Of a DNA stretch of 64,000 bases, positions 1 to 7,449 are shown one piece after another. The notes beneath the pieces are model-generated. The model ran no database searches. It had not been told where the DNA came from and was given only the letters and a program-made list of their open reading frames with translations. This DNA comes from Pseudomonas graminis. Its GTDB lineage: Bacteria; Pseudomonadota; Gammaproteobacteria; Pseudomonadales; Pseudomonadaceae. Made by a program: the position numbers and the translations under genes. Where the stretch lies: NCBI RefSeq assembly GCF_002093745.1, contig NZ_MTSB01000018.1, positions 1 to 64,000 on the forward strand, read 5' to 3'. Numbering within the stretch: the stretch's first letter is position 1; every line of letters begins with the position of its first letter.

Positions 1-973
1 CAAACTTGCGACGCGCATGGGCCCAGCACCCTAAACGCTCAACTCCAGCTTGGGCGCCCAGTGCGTTGTAACCGGCATAATCATCGGTCATGACGTAGCC
101 ACGATAGCCATCGAGCAGGCGCGTAGACACCTCCTGCGCTCGGCTGGTGGAGTCGTCAAAAAGGATCACCGGCTTATCCGGCGGGCCGCCGGTTTGCACC
201 CACATCCATGACTGGCTGCCTGGCTCGCGGTCAGGCTCTTTCAACACCTGCACCCGCGTTTCATCGCAATGGATGACCCGGCTGGCCAATAGGCTGTCGC
301 GCATTAAATTCAGCAGCGGCTGAAAGTGTTCGCCGCACTGGATAACCCAGCGTGCCAAGGTCTGGCGAGGGATATCGATGCCGTGGCGGCCCAGTACTTT
401 TTCAAAGCGGTGAAGCGGCAAACCGTCCACATATTTAGTGGTCAGCAGCATCGCCAGAACGCTCGGGCTGGCCATGCTTTTTTCAATCAACTGAGCGGGC
501 TTGTCCGCAGTCACCGGTGCAGTCTCGCAGTCGCGGCAACCGTAGACTTTACGAACGTGTTTGATCACCCGTATCTGCATCGGGACGATTTCAAGTTGCT
601 CGCTGATTTCCTCGCCAATGGCGTGTTTGCGGCAACCGCAGGTACAAGTCAGCTCATGCTCGGGCAGTTCGTGGATGACTTCGATGCGCGGTAGATCGGC
701 AGGCAATGGGTTGCGCTTGCCACGGCGCTTTGAGGGTGCGACAACCTCTTCTTCAGTGGTCTCGCACGCCAACTCGACCTCGTGCTCCGCTTCATTGAAC
801 AACGCCATTTGAGGCGTTGCCGGATCGACGGCCTGCTCTGATTTCCGGCCGAACAGGCGCTGCCTTAGTAGTGCAACTTGCTCTTCGAGCACGCCCACCC
901 GGGACTGCATCTTCGCAAGCATCTGCTTGAGCAATTCAGGATCATCAGGAAGGTTGTCGGGCACGAAATTCAT
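1..973 (-). CDS. tnpC: IS66 family transposase TnpC (partial, runs off left edge)
   Basis: DDE transposase of an IS66-family insertion sequence. Translating the minus strand from the ATG at 973 gives an N-terminal coiled-coil segment, then a CxCxC-type zinc-binding region around residues 110-150, then the start of the catalytic domain with a CDETR motif and a TDDYAGYNAL stretch. About 324 residues are inside the window and the C-terminus is missing. It lies 18 nt downstream of tnpB, as expected for tnpB-tnpC of IS66 elements. The closest family I recall is the ISPsy5 type of P. syringae; that assignment is from memory. Confidence 0.93.
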   Translation of the reverse strand, partial: MNFVPDNLPDDPELLKQMLAKMQSRVGVLEEQVALLRQRLFGRKSEQAVDPATPQMALFNEAEHEVELACETTEEEVVAPSKRRGKRNPLPADLPRIEVIHELPEHELTCTCGCRKHAIGEEISEQLEIVPMQIRVIKHVRKVYGCRDCETAPVTADKPAQLIEKSMASPSVLAMLLTTKYVDGLPLHRFEKVLGRHGIDIPRQTLARWVIQCGEHFQPLLNLMRDSLLASRVIHCDETRVQVLKEPDREPGSQSWMWVQTGGPPDKPVILFDDSTSRAQEVSTRLLDGYRGYVMTDDYAGYNALGAQAGVERLGCWAHARRKF

Positions 974-991
974 GCCCGGGATTATACCGAA

Positions 992-1399
992 TCAGGCCAC
1001 GAATCGCGGCGTCAAAACCTGATGGGGACGGTTACGCCAAAGGTCAAAGCCGTCGAGCATCCAGTTGAGCTCCTGGACAGTCAGGACAATTGCTTCGTCG
1101 GTTTGATCGGGCGATGTTTTGAAACGCTCAGACTCCAGGCGCTTGAGCCAAAGGCAGAAGCCGTTGCGCTCCCAGTACAAGATCTTCACGCGGTTGCGTG
1201 GCTTGTTGAGGAAGACGAAAAGCACGGGGTCGAACACCGCGACCTTAATGTCCAACTCAACCAAGGCCGCCAGACCGTCGATGGATTTTCGGAAGTCGAC
1301 GGGCTTGGGGTACAGATACACTTTTTCGACTTTTGCATCGGGACGCATCATGGTTGGCGGGCTCCAGAAAGAAATCGGGAGCACAGCATCCGGGATCAA
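992..1399 (-). CDS. tnpB: IS66 family accessory protein TnpB (Orf2)
   Basis: 135-residue IS66 Orf2 protein, an accessory factor needed for transposition of this family. Hallmarks seen are the YLYPKPVDFRKSIDGL block near residues 27-43, the VFLNKPRNRVKILYWERNGFCLW core, and a C-terminal proline/arginine tail. Translation may instead start at the internal Met-Met (residues 17-18). No tnpA-like Orf1 fits between this gene and the element end at 1436, so this is the two-gene layout. It is adjacent to tnpC, with an 18-nt gap. Confidence 0.93.
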   Translation of the reverse strand: MIPDAVLPISFWSPPTMMRPDAKVEKVYLYPKPVDFRKSIDGLAALVELDIKVAVFDPVLFVFLNKPRNRVKILYWERNGFCLWLKRLESERFKTSPDQTDEAIVLTVQELNWMLDGFDLWRNRPHQVLTPRFVA

Positions 1400-1419
1400 G
1401 CAGCGGCTTTGAATGTGGG

Positions 1420-1436
1420 GTTCATGGAGCGCTTAC
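1420..1436. repeat. IS66 terminal repeat, copy 1
   Basis: 17-base end sequence gttcatggagcgcttac, identical to 2203-2219. Read on the minus strand it begins GTAAGCGCTCC, the outward end of the element carrying tnpB/tnpC. Confidence 0.8.
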
Positions 1437-1503
1437 AAATTTTTGCCGTCTTTAGGTAATTTCAGTCACATCTTTGGCTGTTGATTGCTAATTCAGCTCC
1501 TTT

Positions 1504-1728
1504 TTATACATGTTTCTGACGTGTCAAATCCTCAAGCACGTTCTTCTGGTCATTCAGGGCTTGGAGAGACCGAATATCCGCTTCTAACGATAACGGTTGA
1601 GTCATGGAAAGGGCTGTTGCAATTGCCAGACCCATTTCCATACAGGCGAAAGCCCCACTCATGGCCATAGTTACCGACCGTATAAAGCTCCACATTTTCG
1701 AACCGTGTGAAAACCACTCCATCGTCAA
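1504..1728 (-). CDS. Hypothetical small protein
   Basis: 74-residue reading frame of unknown function. It starts at an ATG (1728) preceded by an AAGGA about 14 nt upstream, a rather long spacing. A hydrophobic, methionine-rich segment near residues 13-43 could be one membrane helix, followed by a polar C-terminus. It lies just downstream of the GIY-YIG remnant in a degraded region between two IS66 ends, so it may be a remnant or not expressed. No family recognised. Confidence 0.3.
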   Translation of the reverse strand: MTMEWFSHGSKMWSFIRSVTMAMSGAFACMEMGLAIATALSMTQPLSLEADIRSLQALNDQKNVLEDLTRQKHV

Positions 1729-1754
1729 AACATATCGTCCTTGAAGATTGGGAA

Positions 1755-1970
1755 TTAATTGGCGTTCAAGCCACTGTCGCGTGTCAAAAGGCGGCGCTTC
1801 CAGTGGATTTCCTTGAGCATCATTTCTTCTTTGTCGGTGTGCTTGTCTGCGATTTCGAGGATGCTGAACCTGAAATTTTCTGCGAAATCCTTCCCGCGCT
1901 TGGTGTGCAGATCTCGAATGCGTGTGTTCCCACTGTGCCCGCTATTGGCGTAGTTTGACCATCGATCCAT
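1755..1970 (-). pseudogene. GIY-YIG nuclease family protein, C-terminal remnant
   Basis: The last 71 codons of a GIY-YIG-type protein survive. The pattern is RWSNYANSGHSGN, then NFRFSILEI, then a K/E-rich stretch ending SGLNAN, which matches the usual C-terminus of stand-alone GIY-YIG proteins (residues after the GIY...YIG strands, with the typical family ending GLN.N). The catalytic N-terminus (GIY, YIG, conserved Arg) is absent: upstream of about 1970 the sequence changes into the IS66 transposase 3' end. The gene was evidently cut by IS66 insertion and later rearrangement. Confidence 0.6.
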
Positions 1971-1997
1971 AAGCCCCCTGTGCCGGTCAGCGACACG

Positions 1998-2174
1998 CCC
2001 AAAGGCGCGACGGCCAGCGCTCAACTTTACAGTTTGGTCGAGACGGCCAAAGCCAACGGCCAAGAGCCTTATGCGTGGCTGCGCCACGCACTGGAGCGTC
2101 TGCCGCAAGCCAGGAGCGTAGAAGATTTCGAGGCCTTGCTGCCGTGGAGCTGCACGCCGAAAATTCCAAGATAG
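1998..2174 (+). pseudogene. IS66 transposase, C-terminal fragment
   Basis: Plus-strand translation ends with AQLYSLVETAKANGQEPYAW, then LRHALERLP and ALLPW, the standard C-terminus of IS66 TnpC transposases. Everything upstream is missing. The stop at 2174 is followed after about 28 nt by the IS66 terminal repeat at 2203-2219, so this is the intact 3' end of a second, oppositely oriented IS66 copy. Confidence 0.8.
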
Positions 2175-2202
2175 CCGTAGATCCCCACCTTTAAAATGTA
2201 GA

Positions 2203-2219
2203 GTTCATGGAGCGCTTAC
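2203..2219. repeat. IS66 terminal repeat, copy 2
   Basis: Same 17 bases as 1420-1436. Marks the outer 3' end of the truncated plus-strand IS66 copy. Confidence 0.8.
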
Positions 2220-2242
2220 TGTTCAGTACAGTGATACAGCTC

Positions 2243-2533
2243 CTATTTTTTAAGTGTTCCTTGATACCGTCTTGAAGTGATGATCGAAGCCACGCAGCCA
2301 AGTATTGTCACAAAACCCAAAGAACCGATGAGCAGTACACTGATTATTAATGTTTCTGCCTGCTCGGATCCATTGACGTTGAAGAGATCAGAGAGAGTTG
2401 TATATAGCGCTTCACCGATAGAGGTTTCCAGTCCTTTTTGCACCAGCCCGCTTCCAATAAGGTATCGTGTGAGGAAAGACGCTATCAAAAAAATCACGAA
2501 AAATTTAATGAGTGCTTTAAGGATACTCATCAT
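2243..2533 (-). CDS. Small inner-membrane protein, probable T6SS immunity protein
   Basis: 96 residues with two clear hydrophobic segments (about 8-28 and 60-84) separated by a polar loop of some 30 residues, so probably two membrane passes. Its ATG overlaps the effector stop by 4 nt (ATGA), giving translational coupling to the upstream Tlde1-like gene. Position, size and coupling are those of an immunity gene in an hcp-effector-immunity unit. As the effector should act on peptidoglycan precursors in the periplasm, a membrane or periplasm-exposed immunity protein makes sense. No sequence family recognised; the function is inferred from context only. Confidence 0.6.
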   Translation of the reverse strand: MMSILKALIKFFVIFLIASFLTRYLIGSGLVQKGLETSIGEALYTTLSDLFNVNGSEQAETLIISVLLIGSLGFVTILGCVASIITSRRYQGTLKK

Positions 2534-3084
2534 TTTCTTTCTCTCGGGTCTATTACGTCTAAAATGCCGAAGTATTTCTGTCCGGATCCTTGAAGTCTAT
2601 CTCCCTCCATGTTGTGGAGGTATTTGCTTAGCTGATCAAATGCTATTTTAGATGTCATGGTGACACACCCTTCGCTTCGGCCCAGTGGGCCGACAGGATG
2701 TATTCTGAAATTTGCTCTTGTTACGTCATTGACGGTTGTTTGATCATCAATGCGCCCATCATCTCGGTAAAGTGACAACCAGCCACTCCGATCAGTTCGC
2801 GCATAAAAATCCTTTATTGGATCTCTGATCCAACCCAGCATCCCACCACGCTCCCTGTCCAGTATGTAATATCTGCCGGGCGGCAGCGGTCCAAACTTAG
2901 CATTGCTAATCTCGGCTGGGTCATTGACAAAGCCTTCTCTTCCTGAGAAGGCCTCATAGCCCTCATTATTGCTGCAGTGCAACATACTGGTTGTCTGGCC
3001 ATTCAACTCATAGGTGCAATACGCAATCTTGTTCGTGTCAACAGTTGGAGAAACCATGAACGCAATCCTCTTGGTTTCAGGCAT
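2530..3084 (-). CDS. Tlde1-like (DUF2778) L,D-transpeptidase-fold T6SS effector
   Basis: 184 residues. The C-terminal half carries the motif RIHPVGPLGRSEGC, with His129, Ser137 and Cys140. This is the H-x7-S-x-G-C signature of YkuD/L,D-transpeptidase-like enzymes and of the Tlde1 (DUF2778) antibacterial effectors. Upstream, GPLPPGRYYILDRERGG resembles the family's substrate-groove strand. Known Tlde1 effectors cleave or exchange D-amino acids on peptidoglycan stem peptides in the target periplasm. The start codon overlaps the hcp stop by 8 nt and the stop overlaps the next gene by 4 nt, so the three genes form one operon. No signal peptide is seen, as expected for T6SS delivery. Confidence 0.8.
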   Translation of the reverse strand: MPETKRIAFMVSPTVDTNKIAYCTYELNGQTTSMLHCSNNEGYEAFSGREGFVNDPAEISNAKFGPLPPGRYYILDRERGGMLGWIRDPIKDFYARTDRSGWLSLYRDDGRIDDQTTVNDVTRANFRIHPVGPLGRSEGCVTMTSKIAFDQLSKYLHNMEGDRLQGSGQKYFGILDVIDPRERK

Positions 3085-3577
3085 ATACTTTATTGGCTAT
3101 ACCGTCCCAGCCACCTACAACCTGGCCTCCGCCCTGACCATCTGTACGTTTTTGGTGCGTATACGTCATTTTCATACGACCATAGTTTAAACGTATTGTT
3201 TTCGTAGGAAAACCGCCCTCAACGCTACCATTTCCGTTTAGCGTAACCGATGAAATAATCACTTCTTCAAGTGTGATTTCCAAATACTTTATCTTTTCTG
3301 CTCCTGCTCGATTGACTGCAATAGTAACTTCTTTGAAGTGCTTCCCGCTGCAGCATGCCTCATGAAGCTTTGGTGTGGATTTGTCCACAGTCTTGCGAAA
3401 AAATAGATCACTCATACGAGCTCGGCCACCTGTGGCTCCGCCAGCGCTTGTCGAAGTGACCGAAGCGGATTGGCTTGCTCCTACGTCGAAATCCTCCATC
3501 TCAATCCAGTCTTTGAATTGAGCGTCAAGCGTTTCGCCGGGGATACCTTCCATTTTCAAATAAGCGTCAAAAGCCAT
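3077..3577 (-). CDS. hcp: Hcp family type VI secretion tube/cargo protein
   Basis: 166-residue Hcp (haemolysin-coregulated protein). Visible hallmarks are the N-terminal MAFDAYLKMEGIPGE strand, the central SDLFFRKTVDKSTPKL stretch, then ACCSGKHFKEVTIAVNRAG and the strand KYLEITLEEVIISSV. Hcp hexamers form the expelled tube and can carry small effectors in the lumen. AAGGAT lies 9 nt before the ATG at 3577. It is directly followed by a Tlde1-like effector and a membrane protein; no core T6SS genes are nearby, so this is an orphan hcp cargo locus that would depend on an apparatus encoded elsewhere. Confidence 0.93.
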   Translation of the reverse strand: MAFDAYLKMEGIPGETLDAQFKDWIEMEDFDVGASQSASVTSTSAGGATGGRARMSDLFFRKTVDKSTPKLHEACCSGKHFKEVTIAVNRAGAEKIKYLEITLEEVIISSVTLNGNGSVEGGFPTKTIRLNYGRMKMTYTHQKRTDGQGGGQVVGGWDGIANKVYA

Positions 3578-4023
3578 GAGGTTTTCATCCTTCCATGTTG
3601 GTTGTTTATGTGATTCTCAGCGCGGCACTTTAGATCAAGGGTTGCTTTGTTCAGGCGCTGGGTCAACTGGTCGAGTGATACAGTTGCCCATGCTGGAGTA
3701 TACTCAGCCAGTTTTATGTAGTACCAATCCGTTAGCTATGTAAGTGCTTTCCTGTTTCGACCCTTTGCCAAATGCCGCATAACACCTGCATCCTGCTCAC
3801 AGATATCAACATCCGAAGAGTGCAACTCGAATAGTGGACGCGCAAAGCACTGCTGCCGTGGAAATGCTCGCCAGAGATGCCGCGCTAATCCCAATCCTCA
3901 TTTTTTGTCAGGTGGGGTTCGTGGCGTGGATACGTTTTTTGGGTTGTAGGCTGGTTTCCACAAATCTTGAGCAAGAATCCGACCCGGCTTCTGTTAGGGG
4001 CTGTCTAGGCCATATTTGAGACG
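3578..4023. other. Intergenic region, no gene supported
   Basis: About 445 bp between hcp and the mntA remnant. It should hold the hcp promoter on the minus strand. A 61-codon plus-strand frame here (3834-4019) has no ribosome binding site and no family resemblance. The right end contains one arm of the inverted repeat at 3996-4010. Confidence 0.5.
3996..4010. repeat. Inverted repeat, left arm, flanking the mntA/hepT remnant
   Basis: aggggctgtctaggc; the reverse complement of 4616-4630 matches at 14 of 15 positions. The two arms bracket the toxin-antitoxin remnant exactly, like the ends of a small mobile element. No convincing target duplication is seen outside them. Confidence 0.55.
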
Positions 4024-4401
4024 TTGAATATGAACACCCACAGCTTGCTCACACACCTGCAATCCCGATTGCCTGACCTATTGGCTGTCTACCTGTTCGG
4101 CAGTCAAGCGACCGGTCACGCCAGCTCCGAGAGTGACCTGGATCTGGCCGTGCTTGTGTCTGGCACTCTTGATCCTGTAGCGCTGTGGCGTCTGGCGGGG
4201 GAAATTGCAGATATCGTTTATTTGCCTGTGGACCTGATCGATCTGCGTGCAGCTTCGACCGTCATGCAGTATCAGATCATTACCAGAGGCCGCCGTCTTT
4301 GGGCTAAAAATGAGGCTGCGGGAATTTTCGAGGCGTTCGTGCTCAGCGAAAAAACCTCACTTGATTGCGCAAGGGCTGGGCGTACCACAAAGCGCTCGTG
4401 A
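4024..4401 (+). CDS. mntA: MntA-type nucleotidyltransferase antitoxin (C-terminus altered)
   Basis: 125-residue minimal nucleotidyltransferase. Residues 26-43 carry the polymerase-beta signature GSQATGHASSESDLDLAV (GS...DxD metal-binding aspartates), with a third acidic position in the strand PVDLIDLR. In HepT/MntA systems this protein AMPylates and silences the HEPN RNase HepT. The N-terminal 110 or so residues look intact; the last ones (from about ARAG) run out of the family pattern because an apparent deletion joins this gene out of frame to the 3' half of hepT. TTG and ATG starts lie two codons apart (4024 and 4030). Confidence 0.8.
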   Translation: MNMNTHSLLTHLQSRLPDLLAVYLFGSQATGHASSESDLDLAVLVSGTLDPVALWRLAGEIADIVYLPVDLIDLRAASTVMQYQIITRGRRLWAKNEAAGIFEAFVLSEKTSLDCARAGRTTKRS

Positions 4402-4612
4402 TGTTTTCGCACTGCTTCATCGTGGGGGATGGCTTACTCCGTCATTACTGCCCGTCATGAAGAACATGGTCGGGTTCACGAATGTCGCGGTACACGAATA
4501 TCAAACGCTGCAATTGCCGATCACTGTGGCGATCATTACTCAGCATCTGGGTGATTTTCTTCTGTTCAGCTCAGCGATTTTGCGCGGGGACGCGGCGAGA
4601 CCGAATGGCTGA
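4370..4612 (+). pseudogene. hepT: HepT-type HEPN toxin, truncated and active-site altered
   Basis: In the frame overlapping the mntA 3' end, the translation from QGLGVPQSARDVFALL through MVGFTNVAVHEYQ to the stop at 4612 is the C-terminal half of a HepT RNase. The N-terminal 50 or so residues are gone, fused to the end of mntA with a frame change. HepT's catalytic motif is R-x4-H-x-Y (usually FRN..VHxY); here the Arg is Thr (codon ACG at 4478-4480) while His and Tyr remain. The toxin is therefore almost certainly dead, both by truncation and by loss of the key Arg. Confidence 0.75.
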
Positions 4613-4615
4613 ACT

Positions 4616-4630
4616 GCTTAGACAGCCCCT
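4616..4630. repeat. Inverted repeat, right arm
   Basis: gcttagacagcccct, the inverted partner of 3996-4010 (14/15), starting 4 nt after the hepT remnant stop. Confidence 0.55.
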
Positions 4631-4726
4631 TGCCCAATCTCTATTAATCGCCCATCCCCGGTTTCCCTTTCGCCCGATCTGATCTATACCTTGGGTTCAA
4701 CGTTTTGTGAGGCGAGGAGCTATCAG

Positions 4727-5209
4727 ATGTCAGACGTAGATCAAGTACCAAAGGCGCAACCTTCTCCCAGCCAGAGCCATGATGACGTGATTGCCCAGTT
4801 CAAGTGGCAAGGCAAGCAGATCGACTGGCTGCTTCAGTGGCTGGTCAAGTTCGTGGCGAACACCAAGGTCGAGATGGGCGTGACGCTGTCGGTGGGCGGG
4901 AATCTAGTGTCTGGGCATCTGATTTCTCACGACACGTATTTCGAGCAGTTGGCCGAGGATATTTCCGCGCCGTTCAGTCAGTTTGCCAACGGCACTGACG
5001 CGTCGATGAAGGAAATGATCCTGTCCTTCAAACCGGGAGAGTCTTCGGAAGACACGCCGGCGTTCCACTTCATTCACCTGAAGGATTGCCGGACCTATTC
5101 CACAGATGGCAACCCGATCTGTGAAGCGGGTGTGCTGTGGCGGGGCCGGATCTCCGCGGTGGACGGTTTTACCATCGGGCTTATCGCCGGTAAGCCAGGC
5201 GGGGCCTGA
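4727..5209 (+). CDS. GvpU-domain (gas vesicle accessory-like) protein
   Basis: 160 residues from the ATG at 4727, preceded by GGCGAGGAGC; an upstream in-frame TTG at 4691 lacks a ribosome binding site. The segment VKFVANTKVEMGVTLSVGG, then LVSGHLISHDTYFEQLA, resembles the GvpU family (gas vesicle accessory proteins), members of which occur in pseudomonads with no other gas vesicle genes. No structural gvp gene is near, so a role in flotation is unlikely; actual function unknown. Stand-alone gene followed by a good terminator. Confidence 0.65.
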   Translation: MSDVDQVPKAQPSPSQSHDDVIAQFKWQGKQIDWLLQWLVKFVANTKVEMGVTLSVGGNLVSGHLISHDTYFEQLAEDISAPFSQFANGTDASMKEMILSFKPGESSEDTPAFHFIHLKDCRTYSTDGNPICEAGVLWRGRISAVDGFTIGLIAGKPGGA

Positions 5210-5219
5210 CGCCTGCATG

Positions 5220-5244
5220 CCCTGGCAATCGCCAGGGCTTTTTC
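5220..5244 (+). terminator. Rho-independent terminator after the GvpU-like gene
   Basis: ccctggc-aatc-gccaggg stem followed by cttttt, 11 nt after the stop codon. Confidence 0.85.
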
Positions 5245-5521
5245 ATTCAATCGAGTGACAGTTTCCAGCGTGCGGCACGCGCTTGCTGGTCGTAGAGAGC
5301 TGTGCGTCGAATAGCATCACCTGGCCATTCTCTGCGCGACAAAATGCCGCAACCGCTCCCCGGACGAGTAATATGTGCCTCCTGACTTCACACGCCGAAA
5401 GGTTTTCGGCATGGCCTGATTGAGCACTGGCTACACGAAAAAACAATAAGAAAGCAGCCAGGCTGCCCGCCTCGGTCGACGTACAGAATTAATGAGTAGA
5501 CGAAAAAGGCGACTAGAAAAA
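5245..5521. other. Intergenic region upstream of maeA
   Basis: About 275 bp with no supported gene. Must contain the maeA promoter; I cannot place the -10/-35 with confidence. A 67-codon minus-strand frame here has no family resemblance. Confidence 0.4.
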
Positions 5522-7213
5522 ATGACCAAGACTTCGCGACCTTTATACATTTCCTACGCAGGTCCATCGCTGCTGGAAATGCCGCTGCTGAACAAGGGCA
5601 GCGCTTTTACCCCGCAGGAGCGGGTTGAATTTAATCTGATCGGGCTGCTGCCGCAGAACGTCGAGACCATCGAAGAGCAAGTCACCCGGGTTTACAGCCA
5701 GTACAAACAGTGCGCGAGCGACCTGGACAAGCATATTTACCTGCGTTCGATTCAAGACAATAACGAGACCCTGTTTTTCCGCCTGCTGGATTCGCACCTG
5801 GACGAGATGCTGCCGATCATTTACACCCCGACGGTGGGCCAGGCATGCCAGGAATTCTCCAAGATTTACCGCACTCATCGCGGCCTGTTCATCTCTTACC
5901 CTGAACGCGACCGCATTGACGACATCCTGCGCAGCGCCACCAAGGACCGGATCAAGATCATTGTCGTGACCGACAGCGAGCGAATCCTCGGACTGGGCGA
6001 TCAGGGCATCGGCGGCATGGGTATTCCGATTGGCAAGCTGTCGTTGTACACCGCCTGTGGCGGCATCAGCCCGGCCTACACGCTGCCAATCGTGCTGGAC
6101 GTCGGCACCAACAACCGCGAGTTGCTTGACGACCCTATGTACATGGGCTGGCGTCATGAGCGTGTGTCGGGCAAGGAATACGAAGACTTCATCGCACTGT
6201 TCATCGATGCGGTACAGCGCCGCTGGCCGGATGTGCTGTTGCAGTTTGAAGATTTTGCCCAGGCCAACGCCATGCCGCTGCTCGAGAAGTATCGGGATGA
6301 GTTGTGCTGCTTCAACGATGACATCCAAGGCACCGCTTCCGTGGCCGTGGGAACATTGCTGGCGGCGTGCAAGGCCAAGAATGAAACCCTTGGTCAGCAG
6401 AAAGTGGTGTTTGTCGGCGCGGGTTCGGCGGGTTGCGGGATTGCCGAGCACATCATCGCGGCAATGCGCATTGAGGGGCTGAGCGAAAGCGAGGCGCGCC
6501 AGCGTGTATTCATGGTCGACCGCTTCGGTCTGCTGACCGAGGACATGGGTAACCTGCTGGACTTCCAGCAACGTCTGGCGCAGAAAACCGCAGACGTTGC
6601 CGGCTGGACGGCAGGTGCGGAAGACTTCCCGCAGTTGCTGGATGTTGTGACGCATGCCGGTGCCACCGTATTGATCGGCGTGTCCGGACAGCGAGGTCTG
6701 TTCACTGAGCAGGTCGTGCGTGAGTTGCACAAGCATTGTGCCAAGCCGCTGGTGATGCCTTTGTCGAACCCGACTTCCAAAGTCGAAGCGACGCCGGAAG
6801 ACATTCTGCGCTGGACTGACGGCCATGCGCTGGTGGCGACAGGTAGCCCGTTTGCGCCGGTCGAGATCAACGGTCGCACCGTACACATCGCTCAGTGCAA
6901 CAACTCCTATATTTTTCCAGGCATCGGTCTTGGCGTCGTGGCTTGCAAGGCATCGCGCATCACCGACCGGATGCTGATGGCAGCGTCCAATGCGCTGGCC
7001 GAGTGCTCACCGATGGTGACGGGGCAGGGCGATGCGGTCTTGCCGCCGCTCAAGGAAATCCAGCAGGTCAGCCGCAAGATTGCGTTCGCGGTCGCCAAAG
7101 AGGCCCAGGCCGAGGGGCTGGCGCTGGACACCTCGGAAGAGGCCTTGCTGGAAGCGATTGAACGCAATTTCTGGCTGCCGGGCTATCGCGCCTATCGCCG
7201 TCGTTCGGTCTGA
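5522..7213 (+). CDS. maeA: NAD-dependent malic enzyme (malate dehydrogenase, oxaloacetate-decarboxylating)
   Basis: Converts L-malate to pyruvate and CO2 with NAD+, feeding pyruvate from the TCA cycle. From the ATG at 5522 the protein is 563 residues, close to E. coli MaeA/SfcA (565). Collinear family blocks are [20 protein letters not shown], the substrate-site [31 protein letters not shown], the metal site [29 protein letters not shown], and the Rossmann motif [14 protein letters not shown]. An in-frame ATG at 5492 would add ten basic residues; neither start has a strong ribosome binding site. Transcribed alone, ending in a terminator. Confidence 0.96.
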   Translation: MTKTSRPLYISYAGPSLLEMPLLNKGSAFTPQERVEFNLIGLLPQNVETIEEQVTRVYSQYKQCASDLDKHIYLRSIQDNNETLFFRLLDSHLDEMLPIIYTPTVGQACQEFSKIYRTHRGLFISYPERDRIDDILRSATKDRIKIIVVTDSERILGLGDQGIGGMGIPIGKLSLYTACGGISPAYTLPIVLDVGTNNRELLDDPMYMGWRHERVSGKEYEDFIALFIDAVQRRWPDVLLQFEDFAQANAMPLLEKYRDELCCFNDDIQGTASVAVGTLLAACKAKNETLGQQKVVFVGAGSAGCGIAEHIIAAMRIEGLSESEARQRVFMVDRFGLLTEDMGNLLDFQQRLAQKTADVAGWTAGAEDFPQLLDVVTHAGATVLIGVSGQRGLFTEQVVRELHKHCAKPLVMPLSNPTSKVEATPEDILRWTDGHALVATGSPFAPVEINGRTVHIAQCNNSYIFPGIGLGVVACKASRITDRMLMAASNALAECSPMVTGQGDAVLPPLKEIQQVSRKIAFAVAKEAQAEGLALDTSEEALLEAIERNFWLPGYRAYRRRSV

Positions 7214-7236
7214 TCGAGCGCAGTCGAGAAAATAAT

Positions 7237-7266
7237 GTCTCCGCGAGGCTGCTTGCGGAGGCGTTT
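7237..7266 (+). terminator. Terminator after maeA
   Basis: gtctccgc...gcggaggc stem (one G-T pair) with a 10-nt loop, followed by gttttt. Confidence 0.75.
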
Positions 7267-7449
7267 TTGTTGCAGCGTAAGGGCGGGCTCGTGCGCGAGT
7301 AGCGTTCCCTGTGAAATAACCTTCATTCAACCCAACCGTCTCACCGTTTTCACATAAAATTGATGATGCGCTGCTTACAGTGCGCGCCATCGGGGAACTG
7401 CCTGGTTCCTGCTACACCCGATGCACATTAATTAGATAAGCAGACCCCA

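Larger units (their letters stand above)
1..1436 (-). mobile_element. IS66-family insertion sequence (partial)
   Basis: The element contains tnpB and tnpC on the minus strand and enters from the left edge. Its outer end is the 17-base terminal inverted repeat gttcatggagcgcttac at 1420-1436. The same 17 bases occur at 2203-2219 at the end of another IS66 fragment, which supports the boundary. The other end and the target duplication cannot be seen. Confidence 0.85.

Noticed and set aside
3834..4019. 61-codon plus-strand frame between hcp and mntA
   Set aside because: No ribosome binding site, no recognisable family, and it overlaps the inverted-repeat arm.
5245..5521. 67-codon minus-strand gene upstream of maeA
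   Set aside because: No family pattern or start signal, and composition is that of intergenic DNA.
5543..6886. 447-codon minus-strand frame opposite maeA
   Set aside because: The plus-strand frame contains the full malic enzyme motifs; the antisense frame has no family features.
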